DNA of 64,000 nt. It comes from Eubacterium sp. Its GTDB lineage: Bacteria > Bacillota > Clostridia > Oscillospirales > Acutalibacteraceae. A program made the translations under genes and the position numbers. Under the pieces are notes generated by a model, which saw nothing but the letters and a program-made list of their open reading frames with translations, searched no databases and was not told the DNA's origin. The stretch lies in assembly GCA_014465955.1 (NCBI GenBank), contig JACTVT010000002.1:1-64000 (forward strand), in the 5' to 3' direction. Of this stretch, positions 25,501 through 35,512 are shown piece by piece; the stretch's first letter is position 1; each line of letters begins with the position of its first letter.

Positions 25501-25545
25501 TTGTTTCACCAACAACGCATATTGGAAAAAGACACAATCAAAAAA

Positions 25546-26319
25546 TCAATTGCCTTTCTCAATGCTGATTTCGTCAAATATCTCCAACAAATCCTCAACC
25601 TTGGCGTTTTTCTTTTCCTCGCCGCAAATATCAAGACGGGCGTTGCCCTCATGCATCATAACAAGGCGTGTGCCGTAATCGCAGGCAAAACGCAGATTAT
25701 GCGTAACCATCATCGTAGTGATATTGTTTTTCTCAACCAGTTGCTGAGTAAGTTCCATAACACGCTCTGACGATTTGGGGTCAAGTGCGGCAATATGCTC
25801 GTCAAGAATCAAAAGTTCAATATCCGTCATATTGGCGATAACAAGTGCAAGCGCTTGACGCTGACCGCCCGAGAGTGTGCCGACCTGCGTGCCGAGCCTG
25901 TTTTCAAGACCCATATCGCACTGCTCAAGCAGAGTTTTATAATAATCAATACGCTTTTTATTAACGCATCTGCCAAGGCCGAAATGCTTGTTTTTATTAT
26001 CGGCAAGCGCCATATTTTCAAGGATAGACAAATCAGCACACGTGCCTGCCTTAGGGTCCTGAAAAACCCTGCCGATTATTTTTGCACGTTTGAATTCGGA
26101 AGTATTTGTAATATCGTTATTATTAAAAACAATTTTGCCGCTGTCTGGCTTCATTGAGCCGCAGATAAGATTTAAAAGTGTTGTTTTGCCGCTGCCGTTT
26201 GAACCGATAACAGAGACAAACTCGCCTTTTTCAACCTTGAAATTAAAATTGTCAAAAACTGTTGTTTCATCTACCGTGCCTGCATTAAACCGCTTAACAA
26301 TGTTTTGTAATTCAAGCAT
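25546..26319 (-). CDS. ABC transporter ATP-binding subunit (TrpZ-like)
   Basis: A 257-aa ATPase energising the adjacent permease. Walker A GSNGSGKTT, Q loop VFQDPKAG, signature LSGGQRQALAL, Walker B LLILDEHIAAL and switch His in MVTHN. The open frame extends upstream to 26439, but AAGGAGAG lies before ATG 26319 and that start overlaps the permease stop by eight bases. Last gene of a three-gene transporter operon. Confidence 0.93.
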   Translation of the reverse strand: MLELQNIVKRFNAGTVDETTVFDNFNFKVEKGEFVSVIGSNGSGKTTLLNLICGSMKPDSGKIVFNNNDITNTSEFKRAKIIGRVFQDPKAGTCADLSILENMALADNKNKHFGLGRCVNKKRIDYYKTLLEQCDMGLENRLGTQVGTLSGGQRQALALVIANMTDIELLILDEHIAALDPKSSERVMELTQQLVEKNNITTMMVTHNLRFACDYGTRLVMMHEGNARLDICGEEKKNAKVEDLLEIFDEISIEKGN

Positions 26320-27235
26320 TTTTCTCTCTCCTTTTCTTTGTTTTTTCTTTGAGAGTTCCGCTGAACACAAGTGCAAGCACAAAAAGCACAGCCATAAGAA
26401 GTTTGTTATATTCGCTCGGAAGTCCGATAACAACTGCAATCTGCAGGCAAGCCTTATAAATAATTGTGCCGAGAATTACCATTGTTGTTGCTTTCATAAA
26501 ACCGATTCTCTTGAAAAGCGACAGACCGATAATAACGCTTGAAAGACCGAAAACAACCATACCTACACCCATTGTGGTGTTTGCTGTTTCGGTGCTCTGT
26601 GCAATAACGGCACCGCTGATTGCGGCAAGACCGTTGCCGATTGCAAGACCTAAAATTTTAGTAGCACCCGGATTCTGCGCAAGCATTACAACATACTGCT
26701 GATTTGAGCCTGTTGCGCGAAGAAGCATACCCGACTTCGTTTTAAGATACATATCCATAACAATTTTGAGAACAAGCACAAAAATTGCCAGAACAATCAG
26801 TTTTCTTACGTTCACGCCACCGATATTCATAGGCAGAGCATTTGCAAGACCGTTCGTAAAAATAGTATCCTTGCCGAAAATTGAGGCAATCGACTGCCCG
26901 CCCGTGCCCAATTTTATCAGCACCAGATTTATGGACAACAGAACCGTATAAACAAGTATACCCGAAAGCAGCGGTTCAAGTTTTAATTTTACGTGCAGAA
27001 TTCCCGTCAGGCAACCCGCTGCAAGACCGCACGCAAAAGCGGCAAGCAGACTAAGCCACGGGTTTACGCCCTGCATAATCAATATGCACGAAACAATTGC
27101 ACCGAGCGGCATTGTGCCGTCTACAGACAAATCGGGAAAATCAAGAATACTGTAAGAGAGATAAACGCCAAGCGCAAGAATGGCATATTTCAGCCCCTCT
27201 TCAAGTACAACTTTAATTATATTTACAGTTTCCAA
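26312..27235 (-). CDS. ABC transporter permease (TrpY-like)
   Basis: A 307-aa integral membrane permease of the BPD_transp_2 type with about eight to ten hydrophobic helices (for example LKYAILALGVYLSYSIL, LSLLAAFACGLAAGCL). It starts at a TTG (27235) with only a weak ribosome site. Its partners are a PF04392-type binding protein and an ATPase, the TrpXYZ arrangement; in streptococci such systems import tryptophan, but aromatic or other substrates occur in relatives. Confidence 0.88.
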   Translation of the reverse strand: METVNIIKVVLEEGLKYAILALGVYLSYSILDFPDLSVDGTMPLGAIVSCILIMQGVNPWLSLLAAFACGLAAGCLTGILHVKLKLEPLLSGILVYTVLLSINLVLIKLGTGGQSIASIFGKDTIFTNGLANALPMNIGGVNVRKLIVLAIFVLVLKIVMDMYLKTKSGMLLRATGSNQQYVVMLAQNPGATKILGLAIGNGLAAISGAVIAQSTETANTTMGVGMVVFGLSSVIIGLSLFKRIGFMKATTMVILGTIIYKACLQIAVVIGLPSEYNKLLMAVLFVLALVFSGTLKEKTKKRREKNA

Positions 27236-27270
27236 ATCATCACATCTTTCAAAGAAAAATAAAGTATAAA

Positions 27271-27298
27271 CGGGAGGGCACGGAGACCCTCCCCTACA
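27271..27298. repeat. GTAGGG-type palindrome inside the transporter operon
   Basis: CGGGAGGGCACGGAGACC then CTCCCCTACA, between the binding protein and permease genes. Confidence 0.75.
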
Positions 27299-27314
27299 AG
27301 CAATTAAATAAAAT

Positions 27315-28316
27315 TTACTCGGCAGTTACCTTCTGTGCACTTGCAAGTTCGGCAGGAATTTCAATGCCGAGTTTTGATGCAGTATCGGGATTTACACAGA
27401 GGAAAGAATCCGAAACGATTGCAACAGGATATTCTGCCGCAGACTTTCCGCCGAGCACCTCTGCTGCCATAGTGCCTGTTTTTTCACCGAGAGCAACATA
27501 GTCGATTGAAGCAGAAGCGAGACATCCCTTTCTTACCTGCTCGATTTCAGAGCCGTAAACAGGGATTTTTGCGGCGTCTGCCTGCTCAAGAAATACATTC
27601 ATATTATCAACAACATTATTATCCGTAAGATTTGTAACAGCATCAACTTTAGGGATAAGCGCTGCTGCGGCAGAAGCAAGTTCCGACGCCTCATTAATAC
27701 CCTGCGAAACAAGTGTAATACCGTTTGCATCACATTCTGCTTTAAGCACTTCAAGCTGGCTGAGTGAGTTAGCCTCAGATGTTGTATAGAACACACCGAG
27801 ATTTTTAATTTCGGGCTGCATTGCCTTAATCATGGCAATCTGACCTTTAATATCAATTGAATCAGATGTGCCTGTGCAGTTATTGCCCGGTACATCAAGT
27901 GAATTTACAAGACCTGCTGCAACAGGGTCGGAAACTGCGCAGAAAATAACGGGAATATCCGATGAAGCATTCTGAACTGCCGAATAAGCATATGCTGCTG
28001 CAGGAGTTGCAACGGCAATAATTGCCCTGTAGCCTGCTGCCACCATCTGCTGTGCATAACTCTGACAATCCGTATCGGCACTTCCGCTTGAACCGACCTG
28101 AACATCATAAGTAATTCCTGCTTTATCAAGTGCATTTTTAACACCCTGTGTGCAGTTATCAAGACTTGAATGGGGCATATACTGCAAAATTGCAACCTTT
28201 TCGGATGCGCTGCCTGTATTGCCTGCGTTTTCTTTATTTGCCGAACAGCCTGCAAAAACAGAAACCGCAAGAATTGCCGTTAACAAAACTGCCAGCACTT
28301 TTTTAAAGTTTTTCAT
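27315..28316 (-). CDS. ABC transporter substrate-binding lipoprotein (TrpX-like)
   Basis: A 333-aa lipoprotein of the PF04392 (ABC_sub_bind) family. The signal peptide ends in a lipobox VFAGCSANK, then VAILQYMPHSSLDNCTQGV and the two-lobed fold with GYRAIIAVATPAAAYA, PVIFCAVSDPVAAGL. First gene of the operon; it captures the solute outside the membrane. No T-box or riboswitch was seen in the 154 bp upstream, where only the terminator of the preceding gene lies. Confidence 0.9.
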   Translation of the reverse strand: MKNFKKVLAVLLTAILAVSVFAGCSANKENAGNTGSASEKVAILQYMPHSSLDNCTQGVKNALDKAGITYDVQVGSSGSADTDCQSYAQQMVAAGYRAIIAVATPAAAYAYSAVQNASSDIPVIFCAVSDPVAAGLVNSLDVPGNNCTGTSDSIDIKGQIAMIKAMQPEIKNLGVFYTTSEANSLSQLEVLKAECDANGITLVSQGINEASELASAAAALIPKVDAVTNLTDNNVVDNMNVFLEQADAAKIPVYGSEIEQVRKGCLASASIDYVALGEKTGTMAAEVLGGKSAAEYPVAIVSDSFLCVNPDTASKLGIEIPAELASAQKVTAE

Positions 28317-28422
28317 AATCTTTCCTCCTGTTTATTTAAAAAAACAACAAATTAATATATAAATTATATGACGATTAAAATATTATGTCAATAATTATTT
28401 TATAAACGCACCGACAAAAAAA

Positions 28423-28451
28423 ACAATGGATGCCCGAACGGACATCCATTG
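28423..28451 (-). terminator. Terminator of the GtrA-like gene
   Basis: On the minus strand CAATGGATGTCCG then TTCGGGCATCCATTG followed by T8, directly downstream of the gene ending at 28471. Confidence 0.9.
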
Positions 28452-28470
28452 AGAAATTCCAAAGCATTTA

Positions 28471-29103
28471 TTATTTTGCTTCTTCTGCCTCTTCTTCGCC
28501 TTTCTTTTCTTTGAGAAGAACGAATTTTTCCATCGGGAAGAGAACAACCATCTGAACAAAACCTGCAGCCATAGAAGCAAGCAGACGGGCAACAGATTCG
28601 TTTGTAATAATATTAAGGAACCAGTTAGAAGCCTCTATCTTAAGAAGAGCACCTACGATTGCACCCTGCATCCATGTTGAGAAGAGGATAAGTGCAAGAA
28701 GAAGAATGATATAAATTGCAAAATTATACCAAGGTGCGTCAGACTTAAATGTAGTCTTCTTGTTCTGATAAAAGCCGTAGATATTAGCAATGAGGTTTGA
28801 AAGAAGGAAAGGAAGTACATAACCCCAGGTTACAACACCGTCGATAACATACTTTGCTGCTTCTTCTGAGCCTGCTGTGAACATTGTAGGTGTAAAAATA
28901 CCTCTGAGGAATTCAGGAAGCAATGTATGTATCTGATCGCAAACCAAAGGAAGCAATGCTGCAAGTGCCAACTGAATAATTGTTACAAGACCTGAAACAA
29001 CAAGGAATTTTACAAGCTGCCATACAGTTTTAATGAATGAGCCTTTTTCCTCTGCTGCATTATCAATGCCGCCGAGGCTGAATTTTTTCTTTTCTTCTGC
29101 CAT
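28471..29103 (-). CDS. GtrA-like integral membrane protein
   Basis: A 210-aa four-helix membrane protein. WQLVKFLVVSGLVTIIQLALAAL, the motif NLIANIYGFYQNKKTTFKS, then a third helix (YIILLLALILFSTW) and a fourth (FVQMVVLFPMEKFVLL) follow the GtrA pattern, a family that supports flipping or transfer of polyprenyl-linked sugars. Charged termini are cytoplasmic. AAGGAG precedes the ATG. A monocistronic unit with its own terminator; substrate unknown. Confidence 0.75.
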   Translation of the reverse strand: MAEEKKKFSLGGIDNAAEEKGSFIKTVWQLVKFLVVSGLVTIIQLALAALLPLVCDQIHTLLPEFLRGIFTPTMFTAGSEEAAKYVIDGVVTWGYVLPFLLSNLIANIYGFYQNKKTTFKSDAPWYNFAIYIILLLALILFSTWMQGAIVGALLKIEASNWFLNIITNESVARLLASMAAGFVQMVVLFPMEKFVLLKEKKGEEEAEEAK

Positions 29104-29219
29104 AAATTTTTTCTCCTTTAAATTTGATAGAAAAGTATTTCGTACATATTATAGCAAATGTTGTATAAGTATGCAAGAAAAATTTTTACAGTTTTAAAAA
29201 AGCGTTACAACAAGAAAAA

Positions 29220-29336
29220 CGGGAGGGCACAGAGACCCTCCCCTACAATAGTATTATTTAATTACAACGGGTGGATAATATCCGCCCCTACAAAGGTATT
29301 ATTGCAACATTGTAGGGGCAATTCACGAATTGCCCG
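29220..29336. repeat. Cluster of three different GTAGGG-type palindromes
   Basis: CGGGAGGGCACAGAGACC-type (29220-29247), GGGTGGATAATATCCGCCCC-type (29268-29291) and GTAGGGGCAATTCACGAATT-type (29312-29336) side by side between two minus-strand genes: three stem families in one 117-bp stretch. Confidence 0.8.
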
Positions 29337-29348
29337 AAGCATAAAAAT

Positions 29349-30992
29349 TTATAACAGCCCTATAATCGCAATAATTGCCCAGATAACAAGCGCAATAATG
29401 CCGAGTACAATTGCAAGCAGCAGAATAACCGCAAGAACTAAGATAAGCAGAACAAGCGGACCTTTTTTGCTTTTCTTTACGGTATCGGTAAATTTCTTTT
29501 TCTCTTTCCTTTCAGGAGCGGGATTTTCATCATCATAAACAGGATAGAGCGGAAGTTCTGCCGCATAATCGCTGAATTCGCAGTTTTTCCACAGCAGCGG
29601 CTCTACAAGTGAACGAACGCTTGTTGCACCCTTAAGGAATTTGCCGATTGAAAGATGAATCGTATCAAGAAAAGAATCAATAATATTCAGCAGTCCGCAG
29701 GTAAGTTTATACTCTCTCGTATCGGGCGTATAAGGCGAATCACCGCAGTAAAGATTCTGAACAAGTTCAAGAATAAAATCGGTAACTTTGTTATCGGCAA
29801 TATCGGCAATATCAGCCTTTTTAAGACCGCATTCCTTTTTGCACAGGCGCCAGACCTTTTTAAAAGTAAGTTTATTAAGAAATTTTCCGACAGGTTTAAT
29901 AAGCCATCCGAGTTTTTTAACCTTTTCACCGGGAATGGAAAAAGCAGGCGTCATATCGGCAAGCATATCAATATCATTGCCCATTGCCCAGATTACCTTT
30001 GCTATCATACCGAAGAAAAAGTCTTTCATATATTCGTCAAACGGTTTTCCGTTTGTATCAAGCCCCGGAACTTCGGTAATTTTAACGGTATCAACATCAA
30101 TTTTCGCATTTTTCGGGTCAAACGTTACATTTCTCATTACAGGCGGGCAGCCGATTACCGCGCCGCTGGAAATATCATAAAATCTATTGCCTTTTTTTGT
30201 TGTAATATAACTTATATTATGTACATGGGTATGACCCGTAAGCATACAATGAAGCCCGTTATCGGCAAAAAGTTCTCTCGTTTCCTCGTGGTCACGCTGC
30301 ATATCACCCTTGCCTATAATTGAGTAAAACGGCGACGGCGAAATCATCGGGTGGTGCGTCATTGCAATAACATACTGGTCGTTATCGTGCGCATCCTTTA
30401 ACTGCTCCAAAATCCACTGCTTACACTCATCGCTGTAGCCCGAGCCTCTGCCCTCTTCCTTATCATTAGTATCATCATTAAGAGCAAAAAGCCTGTAGCC
30501 CGGTGCGAGTTGAACAACATAGCAAAGTGACTGCGGAAAAGTTGCAATAGCCTCATTCGGACCGAATTCATAATACATATCCCACAAATCATGCCTGTCT
30601 CCCACGGCAGGAACTTTGATTTGCTTATCACCTTCAAATCCGTTCGTTACACCGCCGTCCTGAAAATCATGTGTTGCAGTTATAACATAAACGCGCTTGC
30701 CGCGTTTTTTCAGATCACGCAGCATTTCAATAAATTCGGTATGCGAATCAATTTCACCGTTTCTTGTTGTGTCGCCCGACAAAACAACTATATCGGTTGA
30801 GGTATCCTCGCAAAGCATATCAAATGCTTTTTTCAAAACAAGGTCGCTGTCCTTAATCACCATCTGTGATTTGGATTCTTCCTTTTCATACGCACTGCCC
30901 GAAGTGCCTGTTTTTCTTGAATAATAATGAGTATCTGTTATAAACTGAATTTTTAACGGCTCATTATTGCTTCCGCTTAATCTGTTTGCCAT
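29349..30992 (-). CDS. Membrane-anchored calcineurin-like metallophosphoesterase
   Basis: A 547-aa protein. N-terminal phosphoesterase motifs: QFITDTHYYS, VVLSGDTTRNG, TATHDFQ, MTHHPMIS and LTGHTHVHN, the complete dimetal ligand set. A helical middle domain follows, then a basic linker and a C-terminal transmembrane hairpin (GPLVLLILVLAVILLLAIVLGIIALVIWAIIAII in two parts). The frame opens at 31010, but AAGGGTG supports the ATG at 30992. There is no signal peptide, so the enzyme faces the cytoplasm. Substrate unknown. Confidence 0.85.
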   Translation of the reverse strand: MANRLSGSNNEPLKIQFITDTHYYSRKTGTSGSAYEKEESKSQMVIKDSDLVLKKAFDMLCEDTSTDIVVLSGDTTRNGEIDSHTEFIEMLRDLKKRGKRVYVITATHDFQDGGVTNGFEGDKQIKVPAVGDRHDLWDMYYEFGPNEAIATFPQSLCYVVQLAPGYRLFALNDDTNDKEEGRGSGYSDECKQWILEQLKDAHDNDQYVIAMTHHPMISPSPFYSIIGKGDMQRDHEETRELFADNGLHCMLTGHTHVHNISYITTKKGNRFYDISSGAVIGCPPVMRNVTFDPKNAKIDVDTVKITEVPGLDTNGKPFDEYMKDFFFGMIAKVIWAMGNDIDMLADMTPAFSIPGEKVKKLGWLIKPVGKFLNKLTFKKVWRLCKKECGLKKADIADIADNKVTDFILELVQNLYCGDSPYTPDTREYKLTCGLLNIIDSFLDTIHLSIGKFLKGATSVRSLVEPLLWKNCEFSDYAAELPLYPVYDDENPAPERKEKKKFTDTVKKSKKGPLVLLILVLAVILLLAIVLGIIALVIWAIIAIIGLL

Positions 30993-31033
30993 ATTTTCAC
31001 CCTTTTTCATTTATTATATAATAATCCAAATTC

Positions 31034-31136
31034 AGTCCCCCTTGTTAAAGGGGGATGCCACGCAGTGACAGGGGGATTCGATTAAAACAATCCCTCCACC
31101 GCCTTCGGCGGTCCCCCTCCCTTTAACAAGGGAGGC
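31034..31136. repeat. MITE-like imperfect hairpin element
   Basis: Ends AGTCCCCCTTGTTAAAGGGG and CCCTCCCTTTAACAAGGG then AGGCT are inverted; internal TGCCACGCAGTGACAGGGGG and CTCCACCGCCTTCGGCGG form smaller hairpins. Related elements occur at 49820-49929, 51570-51592 and 59413-59512. No ORF. Confidence 0.8.
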
Positions 31137-33818
31137 TTAAACAACTACTTTCAAAACGCCTGATTTCACACTGCCGTCAAATGTAAATTCCATTGCACCG
31201 CCGACGCGCTCTGAAAACGAAATTTCCTTATCATCAAGAAACGCTCTGTATTCAACACCGTCTTTAAGCGTTACAATCATACTGTATTTATCATTTTCGC
31301 CGAAATATTTAAAAGCAATTTCAGCGCCTGTTTCCGTTACATTCTGATAATCTGTCCACACATCAAAGCCCGTTGTAACAGTTTTCGGCTTATAATAGCA
31401 GTTTGCCCAGATAAGAATCGGCGCAGAAAGACCGCCGAAATTATGAAACCAGCCGCCGCGCTGTGTTTCAATGCCGAAGCACTCATACGTATTGTATGAA
31501 AAATCAGTTTCATTTTTCCACATTTCAAGCGCCCTGTCAGCAATTTCAAAAGCAAAATCGGTATCGCCGTTATCAAGCATGGTTTTCCAGATAAACCACT
31601 GATGGCTCATCCACACATTGCCGTTCCAGTAGCCGTCGTCAAAATAATATGATGCTGACATATCCACAGCCGAGATACCTGCTTTTGACCACATTTCAGC
31701 AGGGTTTTTGATGTGCTGAAGTACTCTTTCTTTACGCTCACCCGAAACTGCGCCTGCCACAACAGGATAAACGCCGTCCATACCCTTATTGAAATTCTCG
31801 CCGTTTTCGGTTCTCATAAAGCCTTTCAGGCTGCCGTTTTCATCATATTCGGTGTAACTGAAATAGCCTGTTTCCTCATCCCACGCAAGATTGTTAAGGG
31901 CGTTTACGGAAACTTCAATATCCTTTTCATAAACTGCAATATCGTCTGTTTTTCCAAGATAGGCGGCAGCCATTTTCATTATTTTGCCTGCACGGATAAC
32001 CTGAGCCGTTGTAAGACACGGGCAGGTGTACTGCTCATTTTTGCGTGCAATCATCTCAACCTGCGCAGGATAATCATCCATACCGCAGTGAGAATACCAG
32101 TAATCATACGCCGTAAGCAATCCGTTGCCGAATTTTGCAAAAGTTGAACTGCCCTCTCTGCCCCTTAAAAATTCATAATAGCGTTTCATTTTATCGTAAA
32201 TGTAATCCAAATCCGACTTATTATTGCACCTTTTAAGAAGTTCAAGATATTCAGGGAACTGCGTCGGCACTAACGAGCCGTGAAGCAGAAAGGCAAAATC
32301 CTTATTATCCTCGTCACACAGATAGGTTTCAAGCACATAGCGGCACAAATCAGTGCTTTCTTCAAGAAGACCGAGACCGATAAAACCGCTGTCCCACGTA
32401 TAAAAACTGTCCCACCTTTTGCCGGGGGTGTGATGCACAACATTTGTACCGTGATTATAAACAGGATATACCGTATTTGTTAAAAGTGTTGAGCGCAGAA
32501 TATCAACAGACAACTGATATTTTTCACCTGCACTGTTAAATGCCGAATTCTGCCACAGCGCTTTTTTTTCATTATAAATCCGCTCATACTGCTCATTCGG
32601 CAGAGGGTCAAAATCACCGAGAGATATAACAGCATATTCAACGTGCCTGCTGTTTGGCTTTATGAATATTGATTTTATAAGCGTATTATGGAAAAAGCCC
32701 TCATCACTCGTTTTACGTTTAAATGATGCAGAAAATGTTTCTTTTAAATCATCGTAAGTTACGTCTCCGTTTGAAAGGCGGTTGATAAGTGCATCCTCAA
32801 GCGAGCCTGATTCAAGCGTTCTTTCTCTTGTATTCTCATTATGCGTCAGAATACAGAAAGGCTTTTCAATATCACTGTATTTCAAAAGCGTTTTTCTGCC
32901 GTTTTCGGTATTTCCTGTTTTTATTTCGGGAATATATGCACGCTTTTTATAACTGATTTTAATCTGTTCTTTTTCATTATCCTCCAAAACGGCAAAAAAA
33001 TCAAGTTCTATTCCCGCAGTTCCGAGACTTTCAAGCGAAATTTTTTCAGAAAAAGGCAGATATGCAATACTTAAATCACTGCTGTTTTCAAAAACAATCT
33101 TTTCGCCGTTCAGCATAAACTCGGCATCACCGTCAGTAACAGTTCTGTATCTTACGGCGATAACAGGATTTTCAAAATCGGCGCAGTTATCAAAGGTATA
33201 CGAAACCGTATCGCCTTTTTCACAGCCGAACGGCTTTAAGCCAAGGTAATGCACGTGAGCATTATCGCATCTGTCACCAAGACCTTTGCCGAGATAAAAC
33301 AACTTATCGCGGAACATTCCTTTAAACATACCGTCGGGATTTTCGGTATCCCACGGACGTGAAACTGCATAATTATACTCATCATAATCATTGGCTGATT
33401 TCAGCACGCAGTGCTGCGGCACATCAACCACGCAGTATTCCGTTTCGGGAAATTCGAGTGATGCAAACAAGTTCAAAATGCAGTTCTGCGACAATTCGGT
33501 ATTATTTACAAATTCACACCTGAGCAGATACGCCTCATCATTCATTTTTGAAAACGAAACATCGGCATAAACCATATCCTTCCACATAAGTTCATATCTG
33601 TATGAAAAATATGAATAATCGGCACTGCACTGCCACAGATGATAAGATGACGGCACCGTAACGTTCGGCACTGCCACGGCACTGTTCCACAAAGTCGGAT
33701 GCGGAATAAAATCAAATCTTGCACCGGCATCTGCAAGACTGCCGATTATTCTTGAAATGCCCATATATTTTTTTGAATACGGTCCCCATTTCGGCATTTT
33801 GAAAACTTTATTTTTCAT
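31137..33818 (-). CDS. GH63-like glucosidase (six-hairpin fold)
   Basis: An 893-aa glycoside hydrolase. The C-terminal (alpha/alpha)6 domain shows RWDSFYTWDSGFIGLGL, then YDYWYSHCGMDDYPAQVE, ISAVDMSASYYFDDGYWNGNVWMSHQWFIWKTM and ECFGIETQRGG, as in GH63/YgjK-type alpha-glucosidases. The N-terminal part (about 1-400) is beta-rich. The frame opens at 33896, but GAGGAC precedes the ATG at 33818. No signal peptide, so cytoplasmic; substrate unproven. Divergent from the BY-kinase operon. Confidence 0.85.
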   Translation of the reverse strand: MKNKVFKMPKWGPYSKKYMGISRIIGSLADAGARFDFIPHPTLWNSAVAVPNVTVPSSYHLWQCSADYSYFSYRYELMWKDMVYADVSFSKMNDEAYLLRCEFVNNTELSQNCILNLFASLEFPETEYCVVDVPQHCVLKSANDYDEYNYAVSRPWDTENPDGMFKGMFRDKLFYLGKGLGDRCDNAHVHYLGLKPFGCEKGDTVSYTFDNCADFENPVIAVRYRTVTDGDAEFMLNGEKIVFENSSDLSIAYLPFSEKISLESLGTAGIELDFFAVLEDNEKEQIKISYKKRAYIPEIKTGNTENGRKTLLKYSDIEKPFCILTHNENTRERTLESGSLEDALINRLSNGDVTYDDLKETFSASFKRKTSDEGFFHNTLIKSIFIKPNSRHVEYAVISLGDFDPLPNEQYERIYNEKKALWQNSAFNSAGEKYQLSVDILRSTLLTNTVYPVYNHGTNVVHHTPGKRWDSFYTWDSGFIGLGLLEESTDLCRYVLETYLCDEDNKDFAFLLHGSLVPTQFPEYLELLKRCNNKSDLDYIYDKMKRYYEFLRGREGSSTFAKFGNGLLTAYDYWYSHCGMDDYPAQVEMIARKNEQYTCPCLTTAQVIRAGKIMKMAAAYLGKTDDIAVYEKDIEVSVNALNNLAWDEETGYFSYTEYDENGSLKGFMRTENGENFNKGMDGVYPVVAGAVSGERKERVLQHIKNPAEMWSKAGISAVDMSASYYFDDGYWNGNVWMSHQWFIWKTMLDNGDTDFAFEIADRALEMWKNETDFSYNTYECFGIETQRGGWFHNFGGLSAPILIWANCYYKPKTVTTGFDVWTDYQNVTETGAEIAFKYFGENDKYSMIVTLKDGVEYRAFLDDKEISFSERVGGAMEFTFDGSVKSGVLKVVV

Positions 33819-33917
33819 AAATCTGTCCTCATTAAAATACAAAATTTTTTTAATATTATGTGACATCATTTCTAATTTGTCAATAGCAATCTTCAATCGT
33901 TAATATCAAATTTTGTA

Positions 33918-33946
33918 TTGACATAATATTTAAATTAATATAGAAT
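33918..33946 (+). promoter_or_regulatory. Promoter of the BY-kinase operon
   Basis: TTGACA (33918-33923) and TAGAAT (33941-33946), 17-bp spacing, 36 bases before the TTG start at 33982. Confidence 0.8.
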
Positions 33947-33981
33947 TATATTAATTGTATTTTAGTGAAAGGGTGACTTTT

Positions 33982-34773
33982 TTGAACATAGATGAAAACA
34001 TAAAAAAATTATTTACGGCACTGCTGAAAAAATGGTATCTACTGATAATCTTTTTCCTGATAGGTGCTGTTGCGGCATACACATACACGGCAAAATTCAC
34101 CGTGCTTACCTACCAATCATCAATCGAATTTCTTGCTTATGCAGAAGATTCAAATCAGGAATTCACTGACAGCAACACAAGCAGCGCTGCAACATCCAGC
34201 ACCCGGACAAGCGAAACAAGCAAAATGAATTATGCTATGCGAATGCTTGATACTTATATTGAAATTTTCAATACAAATGAATTCAACCAGAGTGTAGCAG
34301 ATGAAATCAACAGGCGGCATGGCACGGATATTACTGCAAATCAGGTAAAAAATTCAATTACAATTGAAAAAATTGACAACACAGCTATGTTTGAAATGCA
34401 CATTCTTACAACCGACGCCGATTTAAGTTATAACATTGCACTTGCGCTGAAAGACTGTGTGCCTGAAGCAATGGAAAATTCAAACAAAGGCCTTGTTCAC
34501 AGTTCTGTTGTGGACAGCCCTATGAAAGCAACAACCGCATCAGGCAAAGGCTATGCAAAAAAATGCCTTATCGGCGCTGCGGCAGGAATGGTACTCGCAG
34601 CAGCATATATAATCCTTCGTGATTTGCTTGACGTTAGAATCAAAACAGAGGAAGAACTTACGGCAGAATATCATATTCCCGTACTCGGCTCAATTCCTGC
34701 GTTCAGTTCAAATTCCAAATCCAAAGACAACAAACGAAATAAAAAGGAGATGAAGAAAAATGGCCAAAAATAA
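33982..34773 (+). CDS. Wzz/CpsC-like chain-length and kinase-activator membrane protein
   Basis: A 263-aa polysaccharide co-polymerase. Helix 1 is KWYLLIIFFLIGAVAAYTYTA, helix 2 GYAKKCLIGAAAGMVLAAAYIILRDLLDVRI, with an external loop between them and a short cytoplasmic tail that would contact the adjacent tyrosine kinase. AAGGGTGA before TTG 33982 fixes the start; the frame opens at 33955. It overlaps the kinase gene by 14 bases. Confidence 0.88.
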   Translation: MNIDENIKKLFTALLKKWYLLIIFFLIGAVAAYTYTAKFTVLTYQSSIEFLAYAEDSNQEFTDSNTSSAATSSTRTSETSKMNYAMRMLDTYIEIFNTNEFNQSVADEINRRHGTDITANQVKNSITIEKIDNTAMFEMHILTTDADLSYNIALALKDCVPEAMENSNKGLVHSSVVDSPMKATTASGKGYAKKCLIGAAAGMVLAAAYIILRDLLDVRIKTEEELTAEYHIPVLGSIPAFSSNSKSKDNKRNKKEMKKNGQK

Positions 34774-35497
34774 CCTCTCCTACAACATTCCGTGCCAACT
34801 TCTGATTGATCAGGATTTAGATCCGGGTCTTAAATTCAGAATTGAGGAATCATACAAAAGCATAAGAACCAACATTATGCTGTCGGTTATCAAAAACGGC
34901 TGCAAAACAATTGTTGTTTCTTCTTCAAATGCAGGCGAAGGCAAAACAACCACATCCATAAACCTTGCGATTTCACTTTCACAGGCAGACCAGCGTGTGC
35001 TTTTAATTGACGGTGATTTGAGAAAACCGAAAATTCACCACTATTTTTCTATTCCGAATGCACCGGGACTTACAAACTTTTTAAGCGATGTTGCAAACAA
35101 CAAATCACGCAATGCCGATTTATTTAACACAGTGCACCCTACTGAAATTGCAAATCTTTCAATTATTACAAGCGGTTCCATTCCGCCGAATCCTGCTGAA
35201 ATTTTAGGCTCTGAACTTATGTCCGAATTTCTTAAAGAAATCTCAAAGCATTTTGATTATATCATTATCGACACTCCGCCGATAAACGTTGTGTCGGACG
35301 CACTGCCTGTTGTAAGAATGTCAGACGGGATAATTGTAGTTATAAAATCAAATTCATCAACTCACCCCGAACTTGCAAAAACAATTGAGGCGCTTAAATT
35401 TATACAGGCAAATATTTTGGGCTTTGTTGTTAATTTTGTGGAAAACAAAAGCAGCCGCTACAGCAAAAAATACGGCTATACTTATACTGCATATTGA
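34760..35497 (+). CDS. BY-type tyrosine kinase (CpsD/CapB-like)
   Basis: A 245-aa cytoplasmic autophosphorylating tyrosine kinase. Walker A SSSNAGEGKTTTSINLA, Walker A' VLLIDGDLRKP, Walker B YIIIDTPP, and a tyrosine-rich C-terminus (RYSKKYGYTYTAY) that is the phosphorylation cluster. Partners are the Wzz-like activator upstream and the PHP phosphatase downstream. Confidence 0.93.
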   Translation: MAKNNLSYNIPCQLLIDQDLDPGLKFRIEESYKSIRTNIMLSVIKNGCKTIVVSSSNAGEGKTTTSINLAISLSQADQRVLLIDGDLRKPKIHHYFSIPNAPGLTNFLSDVANNKSRNADLFNTVHPTEIANLSIITSGSIPPNPAEILGSELMSEFLKEISKHFDYIIIDTPPINVVSDALPVVRMSDGIIVVIKSNSSTHPELAKTIEALKFIQANILGFVVNFVENKSSRYSKKYGYTYTAY

Positions 35498-35512
35498 TAA
35501 GTTGGTGATTTA

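Noticed and set aside
28317..28470. T-box leader for the TrpXYZ-like operon
   Set aside because: Only 154 bases, taken up by the terminator of the GtrA-like gene; no specifier or TGGNACCGCG motif.
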